A stretch of DNA of 64,000 nt from an uncultured delta proteobacterium (GTDB taxonomy: Bacteria > Desulfobacterota > Desulfobulbia > Desulfobulbales > Desulfocapsaceae): NCBI GenBank assembly GCA_903875445.1, contig CAIQWD010000072.1, positions 124,001 to 188,000 of the forward strand, read 5' to 3'. The notes beneath the pieces were generated by a model. It saw nothing but the letters and a program-made list of their open reading frames with translations. It had not been told where the DNA came from and searched no databases. How positions within the stretch are numbered: the stretch's first letter is position 1; every line of letters starts with the position of its first letter. This document shows, piece after piece, positions 19,985 to 28,283 of the stretch. The position numbers were made by a program, and so were the translations under genes.

Positions 19985-20871
19985 CAGATCACTATCTTAC
20001 CTCCATAAACGCCCGGATTGAATCGTTTCCGGCCTTACCGGCAATCGTTACCAAGGTAATGACTGCAACAGCCAATCCCCAATGCAGCGCCAATGATCTG
20101 ATGCAGGTCATCCTCCCCGATCAAGCCATGTGCGCCACCATTTTGAAGGTGGCAAACTCGGCATTTTTCGGTATTCCCCGGGAGGTCGGCACCATTGAAC
20201 GGGCAGTTGTCGTCCTGGGATATGAGGAGATTAAAAATATTGTTATCGGCAAGGCAATTTTCTCTTCTTTTCCGAAGATGACTAAGGAGACCAGGCATAG
20301 GGTCGGTTTATTCTGGGAACACACCTTCACCTGCGGCCTGGCGGCGAAAATCATCGGCGAGCAGCAGCACCTTTCTCCCAGTGAGCTGTTCATTGCCGGA
20401 CTCATTCATGATATCGGCAAGCTGGCAATGTTCCTCACCTTTCCCGAACAGTATCCGATCCTTCAGGAACTTGCCAACCATCCTCTTTTCGACAATATTG
20501 CCGAGGAGCGGAAGAATTTTACCCTGAGTCATGACCAAGTAGGGCTGCAGCTGGCAAAAAAGTGGCTTCTCCCGGAACAGCTGGTCGCCGCCATCGGCTA
20601 CCATCATGCCCCTCAGGATGCCGCCGCTTTCCGTCAGTATCCCCTCATTATCCAGGTTGCCGACATCCTTGCCCTCATGTATTGCAGTCCGGAAATTCTC
20701 AGGCCCAAAGACGTATCGAAAATTTTTGCCGATTTCCTGCCGGAAACCAGTACCCTCTGGCAGGAAATCGGCCTCAACTGGGATGACGAAAATCTTGGTC
20801 TCTGGTTTGAAGGGCTGAAACGCAGTCGGCAAAATGATCAGGCTATTCTCAGTATCTTTGCCTCCGCATGA
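19981..20871 (+). CDS. HDOD-domain signalling protein
   Basis: HDOD proteins are regulatory relatives of HD phosphohydrolases and often act in signalling and motility control without known catalysis. The protein (296 residues) begins with the typical FPALPAIVTKVM segment. It carries LVANSAFFG-like KVANSAFFGIPREVGTIERA, the AGLIHDIGKLAMF motif, and the C-terminal AIGYHHAPQ. It starts inside the stop of the preceding GGDEF-like gene (ATGA) and its own stop overlaps the next start (ATGA). The three proteins are thus translationally coupled, which suggests a common process. Confidence 0.93.
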   Translation: MTDHYLTSINARIESFPALPAIVTKVMTATANPQCSANDLMQVILPDQAMCATILKVANSAFFGIPREVGTIERAVVVLGYEEIKNIVIGKAIFSSFPKMTKETRHRVGLFWEHTFTCGLAAKIIGEQQHLSPSELFIAGLIHDIGKLAMFLTFPEQYPILQELANHPLFDNIAEERKNFTLSHDQVGLQLAKKWLLPEQLVAAIGYHHAPQDAAAFRQYPLIIQVADILALMYCSPEILRPKDVSKIFADFLPETSTLWQEIGLNWDDENLGLWFEGLKRSRQNDQAILSIFASA

Positions 20872-22559
20872 AGATCACCTCCATCAAACGGACTATCAGA
20901 AATACCCGAAGATTTGCCGAAATTATCAAGGTACTGTCGAAATTCGGCTTTCGCCAATTGGTGCAGGACACCGGCCTGCATCGCCTCCTCGGCAACAGCA
21001 AGGAAGAACTCGAAGCCCTGGCCGGCAACGGCCACGAGACCCTGCCGCGTCCGGTTCGCGTCCGCATGGTTCTCGAAGAACTCGGACCGACCTTTATCAA
21101 GCTTGGTCAGATCCTTTCCACCCGCCCGGATCTTATCCCTCCCGAATGGGCAAGCGAACTCAAAAAACTCCAGGACAATTGCCAGCAGGTGCCGTTTGCC
21201 GATATCTATCAGGTCCTGACCCTGGAGTTCCCTGGCCGGCTTGACCTGATCTTCACCTCCATCGATGAGGTTCCGCTGGCGGCCGCCTCCATCGCCCAGG
21301 TACACCGGGCGATCCTGCAGGACGGGACAGGGGTAGTGATCAAGGTCTTACGCCCCGGGGCACGAGAACTGATTGAAGAAGACATGGCCTTGGTGGAGAG
21401 TCTTGCGCAACTCCTGCAGCAGTATTTCTCCGATCTCGGTTACAGCCCGACCGCCGTGGCCAAGGAGTTTTCCAGGGAACTGCTGAAGGAACTGAACCTC
21501 GTTGTCGAGGGCCAATCCACCGAACGGCTGCGTCGCTATTTTGAAGGCGATGCCAACATCAGTTTTCCAAAGGTGTATTGGACGGCAACCACCCGCAATG
21601 TCCTTACCATGCAGGAAATTCAGGGGAGGCTGCTGGCCTCCGTCTCGCCCGAGGAATTGACTGCACTCGAACGACGAACCATCGTCGCCAATGGCACGGA
21701 TGCGGTCTTCAAACAGTGTCTGCGCTTTGGCTTCTTTCATGCCGATCCCCATCCGGGCAACATTTTTCTCCTGCCGGAGAGCAAGCTCTGTTTTATCGAC
21801 TGCGGCATGACCGGACAACTTGACCGAAAAACCACCGACCAGCTCATCAATCTGGTGGCGGGAGTCGTAAAAGGCGATATTGACCGTCTGTGCCGGGTGG
21901 TAATCGAACTCACCGAAGTTGACCCGGCAGTCACCGACAGCCGGGATTTCCGACTTGAGCTGCGGCATCTCACCGAGCATTTCCGCAACACCGAGCTGCA
22001 GCACCTGAATATCACCGGTCTGCTTTCCGATTTCTTCGGCATGCTGCAACGCTACCGGATCCAGTGCCCCAGTGACCTGATGCTGCTAACCAAGGCTCTT
22101 ACCACCATCGAAGGAGTGGCTGCCCACTTTGATCCAACCTTTGACGTTCTCTCGCACGTCGAACCGCAGATCCAAGAAATTGTCATCAAACGACACAGCA
22201 TGGGGGCGATTAGGGAGCGGATCTACAAGACACTTGCCAGCTCTTTTGAGATTCTCGAAGATTTGCCGGGCGATCTGCAGCGCTTTCTTGACCATGCCAG
22301 ACACAGTCGCTTTACCCTCAACCTTGAACTGAAGAGGATAGAACACCTCTCCGAGCAACTCGACACCTCCAGCCGCCTGATGGGCATTGCCATGATCATC
22401 GCGGCGCTGATCGTCGGCTCCTCCATCCTTATCCTTGCCGACCGGATGTCCCGGCAGCCGGGATTCATCGGCACCCTCGGCCTCCTTGGGCTCATCCTTG
22501 CGGGTATCAATACGGCGATCTTCGTCATCTCCTTTTTATTGCCGCGTAAGCACAAGTAG
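20868..22559 (+). CDS. UbiB/ABC1-family atypical kinase, membrane-anchored
   Basis: UbiB-type proteins are protein-kinase-like ATPases supporting isoprenoid quinone biosynthesis. The N-terminal KxGQ signature appears as FIKLGQILSTRPDLIP, followed by the Ala-rich nucleotide loop AAASIAQVHRA. The catalytic loop reads FHADPHPGNIF and the metal-binding DFG equivalent is FIDCGMTG. Two C-terminal hydrophobic helices (about residues 505-525 and 535-557) would anchor it in the inner membrane. Length is 563 residues. It overlaps the HDOD gene by ATGA. In a menaquinone-using anaerobe its exact role is unknown. Confidence 0.92.
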   Translation: MKITSIKRTIRNTRRFAEIIKVLSKFGFRQLVQDTGLHRLLGNSKEELEALAGNGHETLPRPVRVRMVLEELGPTFIKLGQILSTRPDLIPPEWASELKKLQDNCQQVPFADIYQVLTLEFPGRLDLIFTSIDEVPLAAASIAQVHRAILQDGTGVVIKVLRPGARELIEEDMALVESLAQLLQQYFSDLGYSPTAVAKEFSRELLKELNLVVEGQSTERLRRYFEGDANISFPKVYWTATTRNVLTMQEIQGRLLASVSPEELTALERRTIVANGTDAVFKQCLRFGFFHADPHPGNIFLLPESKLCFIDCGMTGQLDRKTTDQLINLVAGVVKGDIDRLCRVVIELTEVDPAVTDSRDFRLELRHLTEHFRNTELQHLNITGLLSDFFGMLQRYRIQCPSDLMLLTKALTTIEGVAAHFDPTFDVLSHVEPQIQEIVIKRHSMGAIRERIYKTLASSFEILEDLPGDLQRFLDHARHSRFTLNLELKRIEHLSEQLDTSSRLMGIAMIIAALIVGSSILILADRMSRQPGFIGTLGLLGLILAGINTAIFVISFLLPRKHK

Positions 22560-22607
22560 ATCGACACAGACAATGGGATTGAGCCTTTTCATCTTCCTCT
22601 GCCTTTT

Positions 22608-22916
22608 TTACGGGTCGCCAGCAAGCCTTAGCGAAAGCTTGCGACGCACCTCTTCGGCAGCCACACCTCTTAGGATCACCTGTTTTCTTCGTCCCTGTGC
22701 CCCCGACTTCAGTGTGATATCCCGGAGCGGAATCGTAAGCAGGCCCGCAAGAAATTTGATCACCTCTTCATTGGCTTTACCGTCAACCGGTGGTGCCTGG
22801 ATGGCAAGTTTCAAGCACCCGTCAAAGAGCCCGACTATCCTGGTTTTTGACGCCTTCGGTTGAACATGGAGTCGTATCAGAACGCATCCGTCGGTTAATT
22901 GCGAGAGATAGGACAT
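22608..22916 (-). CDS. DUF167/YggU-family small protein
   Basis: The 102-residue product matches the DUF167 (YggU) family: VQPKASKTRIVGLFDGCLKL, then APPVDGKANEEVIKFLA and the basic KSGAQGRRKQVIL. The biochemical function of this widespread family is unknown. It is the last gene of the minus-strand run headed by the YhaM-like gene, but is separated from divIVA by a 200-base repeat-bearing gap. The ribosome-binding site is weak. Its 3' end converges on ubiB with a 48-base gap that shows no clear terminator. Confidence 0.9.
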   Translation of the reverse strand: MSYLSQLTDGCVLIRLHVQPKASKTRIVGLFDGCLKLAIQAPPVDGKANEEVIKFLAGLLTIPLRDITLKSGAQGRRKQVILRGVAAEEVRRKLSLRLAGDP

Positions 22917-22960
22917 GAATTGTCGTTCTCTTTACATGGATAGGGGGGGATTTGGGAAGG

Positions 22961-23115
22961 ACGTTATGGGTTAGTGGTGGTGAGGAGTGAGGCGTTAGGA
23001 ACTAGAAATCGAGGGAATGCGAAGAGCCAAACTCCACTAGGAGAACGAAACGGCATAACCCTTGAATTGATTTCGGTCTTTCCCCTCACCCCTAACGCCT
23101 AACCCCTAACGCCTT
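22961..23115. repeat. Imperfect inverted repeat with CCTAACS 7-mer units
   Basis: Three tandem 7-mers CCTAACG, CCTAACC, CCTAACG fill 23091-23111. Their complements recur in the left part: GGGTTAG at 22968-22974, GGTGAGG at 22979-22985 (pairing CCTCACC at 23084-23090) and GGCGTTAGG at 22991-22999. GTTATG (22963-22968) also matches CATAAC (23054-23059). The element ends only a few bases from the divIVA stop. It has no coding sense that I can see and resembles dispersed intergenic repeats of other genomes. Confidence 0.5.
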
Positions 23116-23117
23116 CC

Positions 23118-23981
23118 TCAAACAAGATCCATATTAATATTACTGATATCATCAGGGTCGGAGTTCTCATTATCCGGCAGGAGGATACTCTCAAAAAGAT
23201 CAGAGAGATCATCTTCCTTCTCTGTCGATTCCTTTTCGGGAAAGATCTCCAATGCTTCCAGATAGGAGTGCAACATCGACTGCAAGTCCTCCCGCACCTT
23301 GATTCTTTGCTGATGGAGTTTTTCAATCTCTTTCGGCAGTCTTGACAGTTCGGCGTTGGCCTCGTTCCGAAACTTCTGGACATCGGCTCTGGCCTTCTCC
23401 ATGATGCGCTGCGCCTCCTCCTCACTGCTCTGCCGTAGGCTGTCGGCAAACTTTTGGGCGGCGAGAATGGTGGTTTTAAAATCAAGTCCCTGCTCTTTCA
23501 GTTCCCGATTCTGCTCTTCAAGCAGCTCAATTTTGGCCCGAAGTTTCTCGATTTCCGCCTGTTCATGGATACTTGCCCCCGCACCGCCGGCAAGTTTTGT
23601 TTCCAAGACGTTAACCTTGCCCTGCAAGGCCCGGTTTTCTCCCTCAAGTGCCTGGACACTTGCATTCGCGCCCTCGGCCTGAGCCTTCAGGTCGCTGATC
23701 TCCTGATCCTTTTGCTTATAGCCTTGATCGATCTCGGACTGGATTCCTTCGGCATTTTCCTGACTTAATCGCACCTCTGCCGCAAGATTGTCTTTTTCCT
23801 TCTGGAGAAACTCCAGCTCGGTTTTCAGGGATTCAATCTCTTCGCCATGTATTCGATTCTGCTCGGTCAATTCAAAAAAATCCTCAGCGAGCAGTTCCAG
23901 GTAAGCCTTCACTTCTATTGCATCATATCCCCTGAATTTAATCTGAAAATCCTGATCTTTTATTGCCTGCGGTGTTAGCAT
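23118..23981 (-). CDS. divIVA: DivIVA-domain coiled-coil protein
   Basis: The N-terminus (MLTPQAIKDQDFQIKFRGYD, then EVKAYLELLAEDFFEL) matches the DivIVA lipid-binding domain known from pole and septum proteins. Residues about 45-250 form a long coiled coil rich in Glu, Lys and Gln, and the last 35 residues are very acidic. The ATG at 23981 is chosen because GGAG lies 6 bases before it; an ATG at 23993 lacks such a site. Length is 287 residues. It follows yggT, the same neighbour pair seen in many Gram-positive division clusters. A role in cell shape or polarity is inferred. Confidence 0.88.
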   Translation of the reverse strand: MLTPQAIKDQDFQIKFRGYDAIEVKAYLELLAEDFFELTEQNRIHGEEIESLKTELEFLQKEKDNLAAEVRLSQENAEGIQSEIDQGYKQKDQEISDLKAQAEGANASVQALEGENRALQGKVNVLETKLAGGAGASIHEQAEIEKLRAKIELLEEQNRELKEQGLDFKTTILAAQKFADSLRQSSEEEAQRIMEKARADVQKFRNEANAELSRLPKEIEKLHQQRIKVREDLQSMLHSYLEALEIFPEKESTEKEDDLSDLFESILLPDNENSDPDDISNINMDLV

Positions 23982-24015
23982 GGCTGGCTCCATTGTAGGT
24001 GTTAAATTTGTCCTC

Positions 24016-24315
24016 TCAACCCATTCGCATGGCTAACTGCCTGAGACTCTGGACGAGAAAACTTTGTAAAAACATGATGGCCAAAATAAGGATCATCGGT
24101 GAAAAATCGATGCTGCCGAAATTTATCGGTAGCCATCGGCGAATACGGCTCAAAACCGGTTCGGTGGCCTCGTAGAGAAACCGAACAACCGGGTTATAAG
24201 GATCGGCACTGACCCAGGAGACAACCGCCCGGCCAATGATGATCCACATATAAGCGGTCAGCAGAAAATCTATGAGCTGAGCGATTGCCGACATAAAATT
24301 ATTGACCACAAACAT
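24016..24315 (-). CDS. yggT: YggT-family integral membrane protein
   Basis: The 99-residue product has two hydrophobic helices (about residues 10-33 and 73-90). The family pattern WIIIGRAVVSWVSADPYNPV is followed by EPVLSRIRRWLP between them. YggT proteins are small inner-membrane proteins linked to osmotic tolerance and cell division, with no proven biochemistry. AAGGAG lies 5-6 bases before the ATG. It sits 16 bases after metG and 34 before divIVA, so it is co-transcribed. Confidence 0.93.
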   Translation of the reverse strand: MFVVNNFMSAIAQLIDFLLTAYMWIIIGRAVVSWVSADPYNPVVRFLYEATEPVLSRIRRWLPINFGSIDFSPMILILAIMFLQSFLVQSLRQLAMRMG

Positions 24316-24331
24316 AGCTTCTCCTTTTCAA

Positions 24332-26275
24332 TCAGGCAACCTTACAGCCGGGTGCGACTCTTTCTTGCACCCTGGAAAGTACCAGTTTCTCTTTACCGTC
24401 GACTAAAAATTTCGCAGCCAGTATCATGCCGTGCGAATTTATTCCCATTAATTTTGCCGGTTTGAGATTGGCAACGATAACGACCTGACTGCCGATCAAT
24501 TCTTCTGGACGGTAATGTTCGGCAATCCCAGCAACGATCGTTCTCTCTTCCGGGGCAAGGACGGTTATTTGCAAAAGCTTTTTTGAATTTTTTATCGGTT
24601 CGACGGCTATTATCTCCGCCACCCGCAGATCGAGTTTCTGAAAATAGTGAAAATCGACAAGATCGACCTCGGCCATGACCGGGTCTTTTTGTTTTTTCGA
24701 TTGAGACCGCTCCTCCTTGATCTTTTCGCCCGATTCGTCGGTTTTGCCCTCTATTCTTGGGAAAAGGGCGGAAATGGCCGTCAGTTCCCCTCCCGGGGCG
24801 AGCAACCCCCAGGCCCCGCCCTTGTCAAGGGAGGCGACAAGCATATCATCCGCGTCAAACCCTAGTCCGGCCGCCATCTTGGCCGCCGCCCCAGGTATAA
24901 TCGGTCGCAGGGTGAGGGTCAGCAAACGGAGACATTCAAGCAGATTATAAAGGACGGTGTCAAGTCTTTCCGTCTTTTCAACATCTTTCGCCAAGGCCCA
25001 CGGTTCATTGCCGACGATGTATTTATTAGCCAGACCGACCAGTTCCCAAATCGCCTGCAGACCGAGATGAAAGCGGAACTCGGCCATCGTCTGCCGATAC
25101 TCACGGAGCATGGCCTGTGCTGCCTCCCGGAGGGGTCGGTCTTCTTCGCTCGCCCCACTCGGAGTCGGTATCCGCCCCGCCCGGTATTTCCATACCATGG
25201 TCGTTGCCCGGCTAAAAAGATTGCCCAGGTCGTTTGCCAGATCGGCATTGTGCCGCGCCACTATCGCTTCGTAACTAAAAGAAGAATCGAGCCCAAAAGA
25301 CATTTCACGCAGGGTAAAATAGCGGAGGGTGTCAACGCCGTACGCCTCGACCAGTTCTTTCGGCCTGATCACATTGCCGATACTTTTCGACATCTTGGTA
25401 TCGTCGACATTCCAGTACCCGTGCACATGCAGTTTTTGGTAGAGCGGCAGACCCATGGCCATGAGCATCGTCGGCCAATAAATGGCATGGGGCTTGAGAA
25501 TATCTTTAGCGATCAGGTGCTCGGCAACCGACCAGAATTCTTGAAAATCCTGACCGTCAGGATAGCCTATGCCGGTGAGATAATTGATCAGGGCGTCAAA
25601 CCACACATAGGTGACGAATTTATCGTCAAAAGGTAACTCGATACCCCAAGTCAAGCGTGATTTAGGCCGGGAAATGCAGAGGTCGGTCAGCGGTTCGCTG
25701 AGAAAAGCCAGGACCTCGTTGCGGTACCTCTCCGGGCTGATAAAATCGGGGTTGTTGCGGATATGCTCGATGAGCGGCACTTGGTAGCGTGACATCCGGA
25801 AAAAATAATTCTGCTCGGCGATTTCCTGGGGCGGGGTCTGGTGATCGGGACAATTGCCGTCAACCAGCTCCTTCTCTGTCAGGTAACGCTCGCAGCCCCT
25901 GCAATACAGGCCGGAATATTCATCAAAATAGATATCCCCGCTATCATAGACCTTCTGGAGGATAGCCCTAACAACAGCCACATGCTCCGCATCGGTAGTC
26001 CTGATGAAATGATCCGCCTCAACCTGCAAAAGCGGCCAGGTGTCCCGGAATTGGGCGCTGATCCGATCGACGTACTGGCGCGGCGGGACGTTTTCGTTTT
26101 CCGCAGCCTTGACGATCTTGTCGCCATGCTCGTCGGTGCCGGTCTGAAAACGCACCCTCTCGCCGCATAAACGTTTGAAGCGGCTGTAGGTGTCGGCGAC
26201 GATCGTCGTATAGGCATGCCCGAGGTGCGGCTGGGCATTTACATAATAGATAGGTGTTGTAATATAGGTTGTCAT
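24332..26275 (-). CDS. metG: Methionyl-tRNA synthetase
   Basis: MetG charges tRNA-Met. The class I signatures are YYVNAQPHLGHAYTT (HIGH equivalent) and DDTKMSKSIGN (KMSKS). The zinc-binding insertion reads YCRGCERYLTEKEL with CPDH. The anticodon domain follows, then a Lys-rich linker and a C-terminal tRNA-binding OB domain starting near DFHYFQKLDLRVAEI. The 647 residues match the long bacterial form. It begins 11 bases after ricT. A weak site precedes the ATG, suggesting translational coupling with ricT. Confidence 0.97.
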   Translation of the reverse strand: MTTYITTPIYYVNAQPHLGHAYTTIVADTYSRFKRLCGERVRFQTGTDEHGDKIVKAAENENVPPRQYVDRISAQFRDTWPLLQVEADHFIRTTDAEHVAVVRAILQKVYDSGDIYFDEYSGLYCRGCERYLTEKELVDGNCPDHQTPPQEIAEQNYFFRMSRYQVPLIEHIRNNPDFISPERYRNEVLAFLSEPLTDLCISRPKSRLTWGIELPFDDKFVTYVWFDALINYLTGIGYPDGQDFQEFWSVAEHLIAKDILKPHAIYWPTMLMAMGLPLYQKLHVHGYWNVDDTKMSKSIGNVIRPKELVEAYGVDTLRYFTLREMSFGLDSSFSYEAIVARHNADLANDLGNLFSRATTMVWKYRAGRIPTPSGASEEDRPLREAAQAMLREYRQTMAEFRFHLGLQAIWELVGLANKYIVGNEPWALAKDVEKTERLDTVLYNLLECLRLLTLTLRPIIPGAAAKMAAGLGFDADDMLVASLDKGGAWGLLAPGGELTAISALFPRIEGKTDESGEKIKEERSQSKKQKDPVMAEVDLVDFHYFQKLDLRVAEIIAVEPIKNSKKLLQITVLAPEERTIVAGIAEHYRPEELIGSQVVIVANLKPAKLMGINSHGMILAAKFLVDGKEKLVLSRVQERVAPGCKVA

Positions 26276-26286
26276 AGATTTATCAA

Positions 26287-27252
26287 TTATTCCGGCATGA
26301 CCGACGAACCACCCCGGTCCGGTTTGGGTGGAGATATTTCATCCGTCTCACCGCTCTTTTTCTCTTTCTTCTTCTCGATTATTTCTTTCTTAATCTGCTG
26401 AAACATTTTCCAATCGCCTTTGGCAAGAACAATCTCCTCGCCGGCACTGTTTTCGGCAATTATGGATTCTTGCAGCGGATTCTGGCGCTTGACCAGGTAT
26501 TCGTCATTGCCGATTTTGATCCGTTTGCCCGCCTTCGGCATATTTTTGCGCTGCTTCCGGTAGGTTTCGTATTCATAGGTAAGGCAGCACAGTAGCCGGT
26601 TGCAAACCCCGGAAATTTTCGTCGGATTGAGGGGCAAATCCTGCTCCTTGGCCATCTTGATCGATACCGAATCAAAATTTTTGATAAAGGAGGAACAGCA
26701 TAATTCACGACCGCAGGTGCCAATTCCGCCGATCATCTTGGTCTCGTGCCGCACCCCGACCTGACGCATTTCCACCCTCGTTCGGAATTCCTGCACAAGA
26801 TCCTTGACCAAACCGCGAAAATCGACCCGACTGTCGGCGGTGAAATAAAAAATCATTTTGCTGCCGTTGAAATAACGCTCCACCCTGACAAGATTCATGC
26901 TCAGCTGGTGGTTTTCGATGAGGCCATTGCAGACGGCAAAGGCCCGATCTTCGCTTTCCGCAAGACCTACATATTTTTCTCGCTCGTCAAGGTTTGCCTG
27001 CCGTTCGATAGCATAGGTTGCCTGCCGGTTTTCTCCCCTGCAACCGCACATCGGCGAATAGCCGGCAATCAAAGCCGGTTCAATACCATGATCGGTCCGC
27101 ACCATTACCACGGTGCCGGCAAGGCATGCCGGAATTGCCGCAGAGGCAGTGAACTGCTGCCCACCTCTACGAAACTGAATGCGGTAATAGCTCAGATCTT
27201 CAGGTGTTGTCTCTGTTGCAGTGTCACTCTTTTCTATTTCATTTTCCGTCAT
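26287..27252 (-). CDS. ricT: PSP1-domain protein, RicT/YaaT-like
   Basis: The PSP1 core is clear: GIGTCGRELCCSSFIKNFD, KMAKEQDLPLNPTKISG and CNRLLCCLTYEYETY, with paired cysteines in GCRG, CGRELCC and NRLLCC. In Bacillus the homologue RicT (YaaT) acts with RicA and RicF in a 4Fe-4S-containing complex affecting RNA processing and development. The cysteines here would allow cluster binding. The C-terminus is a charged, Lys-rich tail. The gene lies between holB and metG, the same neighbours as in Firmicutes. No RicA or RicF homologue is in the window. Length is 321 residues. Confidence 0.9.
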   Translation of the reverse strand: MTENEIEKSDTATETTPEDLSYYRIQFRRGGQQFTASAAIPACLAGTVVMVRTDHGIEPALIAGYSPMCGCRGENRQATYAIERQANLDEREKYVGLAESEDRAFAVCNGLIENHQLSMNLVRVERYFNGSKMIFYFTADSRVDFRGLVKDLVQEFRTRVEMRQVGVRHETKMIGGIGTCGRELCCSSFIKNFDSVSIKMAKEQDLPLNPTKISGVCNRLLCCLTYEYETYRKQRKNMPKAGKRIKIGNDEYLVKRQNPLQESIIAENSAGEEIVLAKGDWKMFQQIKKEIIEKKKEKKSGETDEISPPKPDRGGSSVMPE

Positions 27253-27290
27253 GTAGTCCCATCATCTCCCATAATCCGACCGAAACGGCG

Positions 27291-28268
27291 TCATTGCAAA
27301 GCAAACAGCAGTACTTCGCAGAGAAGGTTACGGTTGCAATTTCTGGCAAGTTCCCGTTCCGCTCTGGAAATTGCTTGCAATTTAGCAAATAGTTCAGCTG
27401 AACTCCAGCTTTTCCGTGGGTTGAAATCATCCTTTGCCACTGTCCCCATAGTGGAAGTAGAGAGAAGAAGATCACGCACCCAGATTTTTAAAAGTCCTAA
27501 AAATGGCAGAAGATCGTCTTTCTGCCCTGCCATTTTTTCCGCCAATCGCAGCGGTATGCTGACATCACGATCCGGTAAAATGGCAGGATCCGAAAGTACC
27601 CCGACCACCTCGCGCCACAGGGTAACCATTTCACTTTTTTGAAAGAGCATGGCTCTACCGGGGCTCCCTTCAGAGAGCCTGGCCAGCAGCAGGGCCGTGT
27701 CGGACTCAATGCCGTGGGCTGTAAGAATGGCCGCCGTGTCGCTGATACTCAACGGACCAAAGGGTACCACTTGGCATCGTGAGGTCAGAGTCGCGAGGAT
27801 CTCCTGTGACGACTCGGCGGTCAGGATGAGCAAATTATCGGCAGGCGGTTCCTCGAGCGTCTTCAAGAGACTGTTCGCCGCTTCCCGCCGCATGCTATGC
27901 ACATCTTCGAGCACCACGATGCGCGTCTCCGATTCGAAGGGCGGGTAGCTCAGTTCCCCTGCGAGCTGGCGAATTTGCTCGATTTTTATCACGCCCTTGA
28001 CGGGACGAATGACCAGAAAATCCGGGTGATTGCCCGAGCGGTATTTCCTGCAGGACGAACAGTTGCCGCAGGCTGCCGCCCCTGAACGCCCACGACAATT
28101 TATCGCCGCCGCCACCCCCAGGGCAAAGAGCCGTTTCCCCACCCCGTCCGGTCCTCGGAAAAGATACGCATGCGGAACCCGGTCGGCCATAAGAGACCGA
28201 CTGAACAGGCGTTTGGCCTTTTCCTGCCCGTAAAGCTCAGTAAAACAAAGAGTCGGAGTTTCGGACAT
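27291..28268 (-). CDS. holB: DNA polymerase III delta' subunit
   Basis: HolB is part of the clamp loader. It carries HAYLFRGPDGVGKRLFA (P-loop), a zinc module CRGRSGAAACGNCSSC, VVLEDVHSMRREAANSLLKT (Walker B-like), the SLLKTLEEPP motif of delta' subunits and SRCQVVPF (SRC motif). The intact GKR-type P-loop is more complete than in many delta' proteins. Length is 325 residues. It lies 15 bases after the YhaM-like gene and 38 before ricT. Confidence 0.94.
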   Translation of the reverse strand: MSETPTLCFTELYGQEKAKRLFSRSLMADRVPHAYLFRGPDGVGKRLFALGVAAAINCRGRSGAAACGNCSSCRKYRSGNHPDFLVIRPVKGVIKIEQIRQLAGELSYPPFESETRIVVLEDVHSMRREAANSLLKTLEEPPADNLLILTAESSQEILATLTSRCQVVPFGPLSISDTAAILTAHGIESDTALLLARLSEGSPGRAMLFQKSEMVTLWREVVGVLSDPAILPDRDVSIPLRLAEKMAGQKDDLLPFLGLLKIWVRDLLLSTSTMGTVAKDDFNPRKSWSSAELFAKLQAISRAERELARNCNRNLLCEVLLFALQ

Positions 28269-28283
28269 CGGTGCGGATACCTG

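Noticed and set aside
23091-23113. A CRISPR or telomere-like array from the CCTAACS units
   Set aside because: Only three contiguous 7-mers without spacers; the pattern is an inverted-repeat element, not an array.
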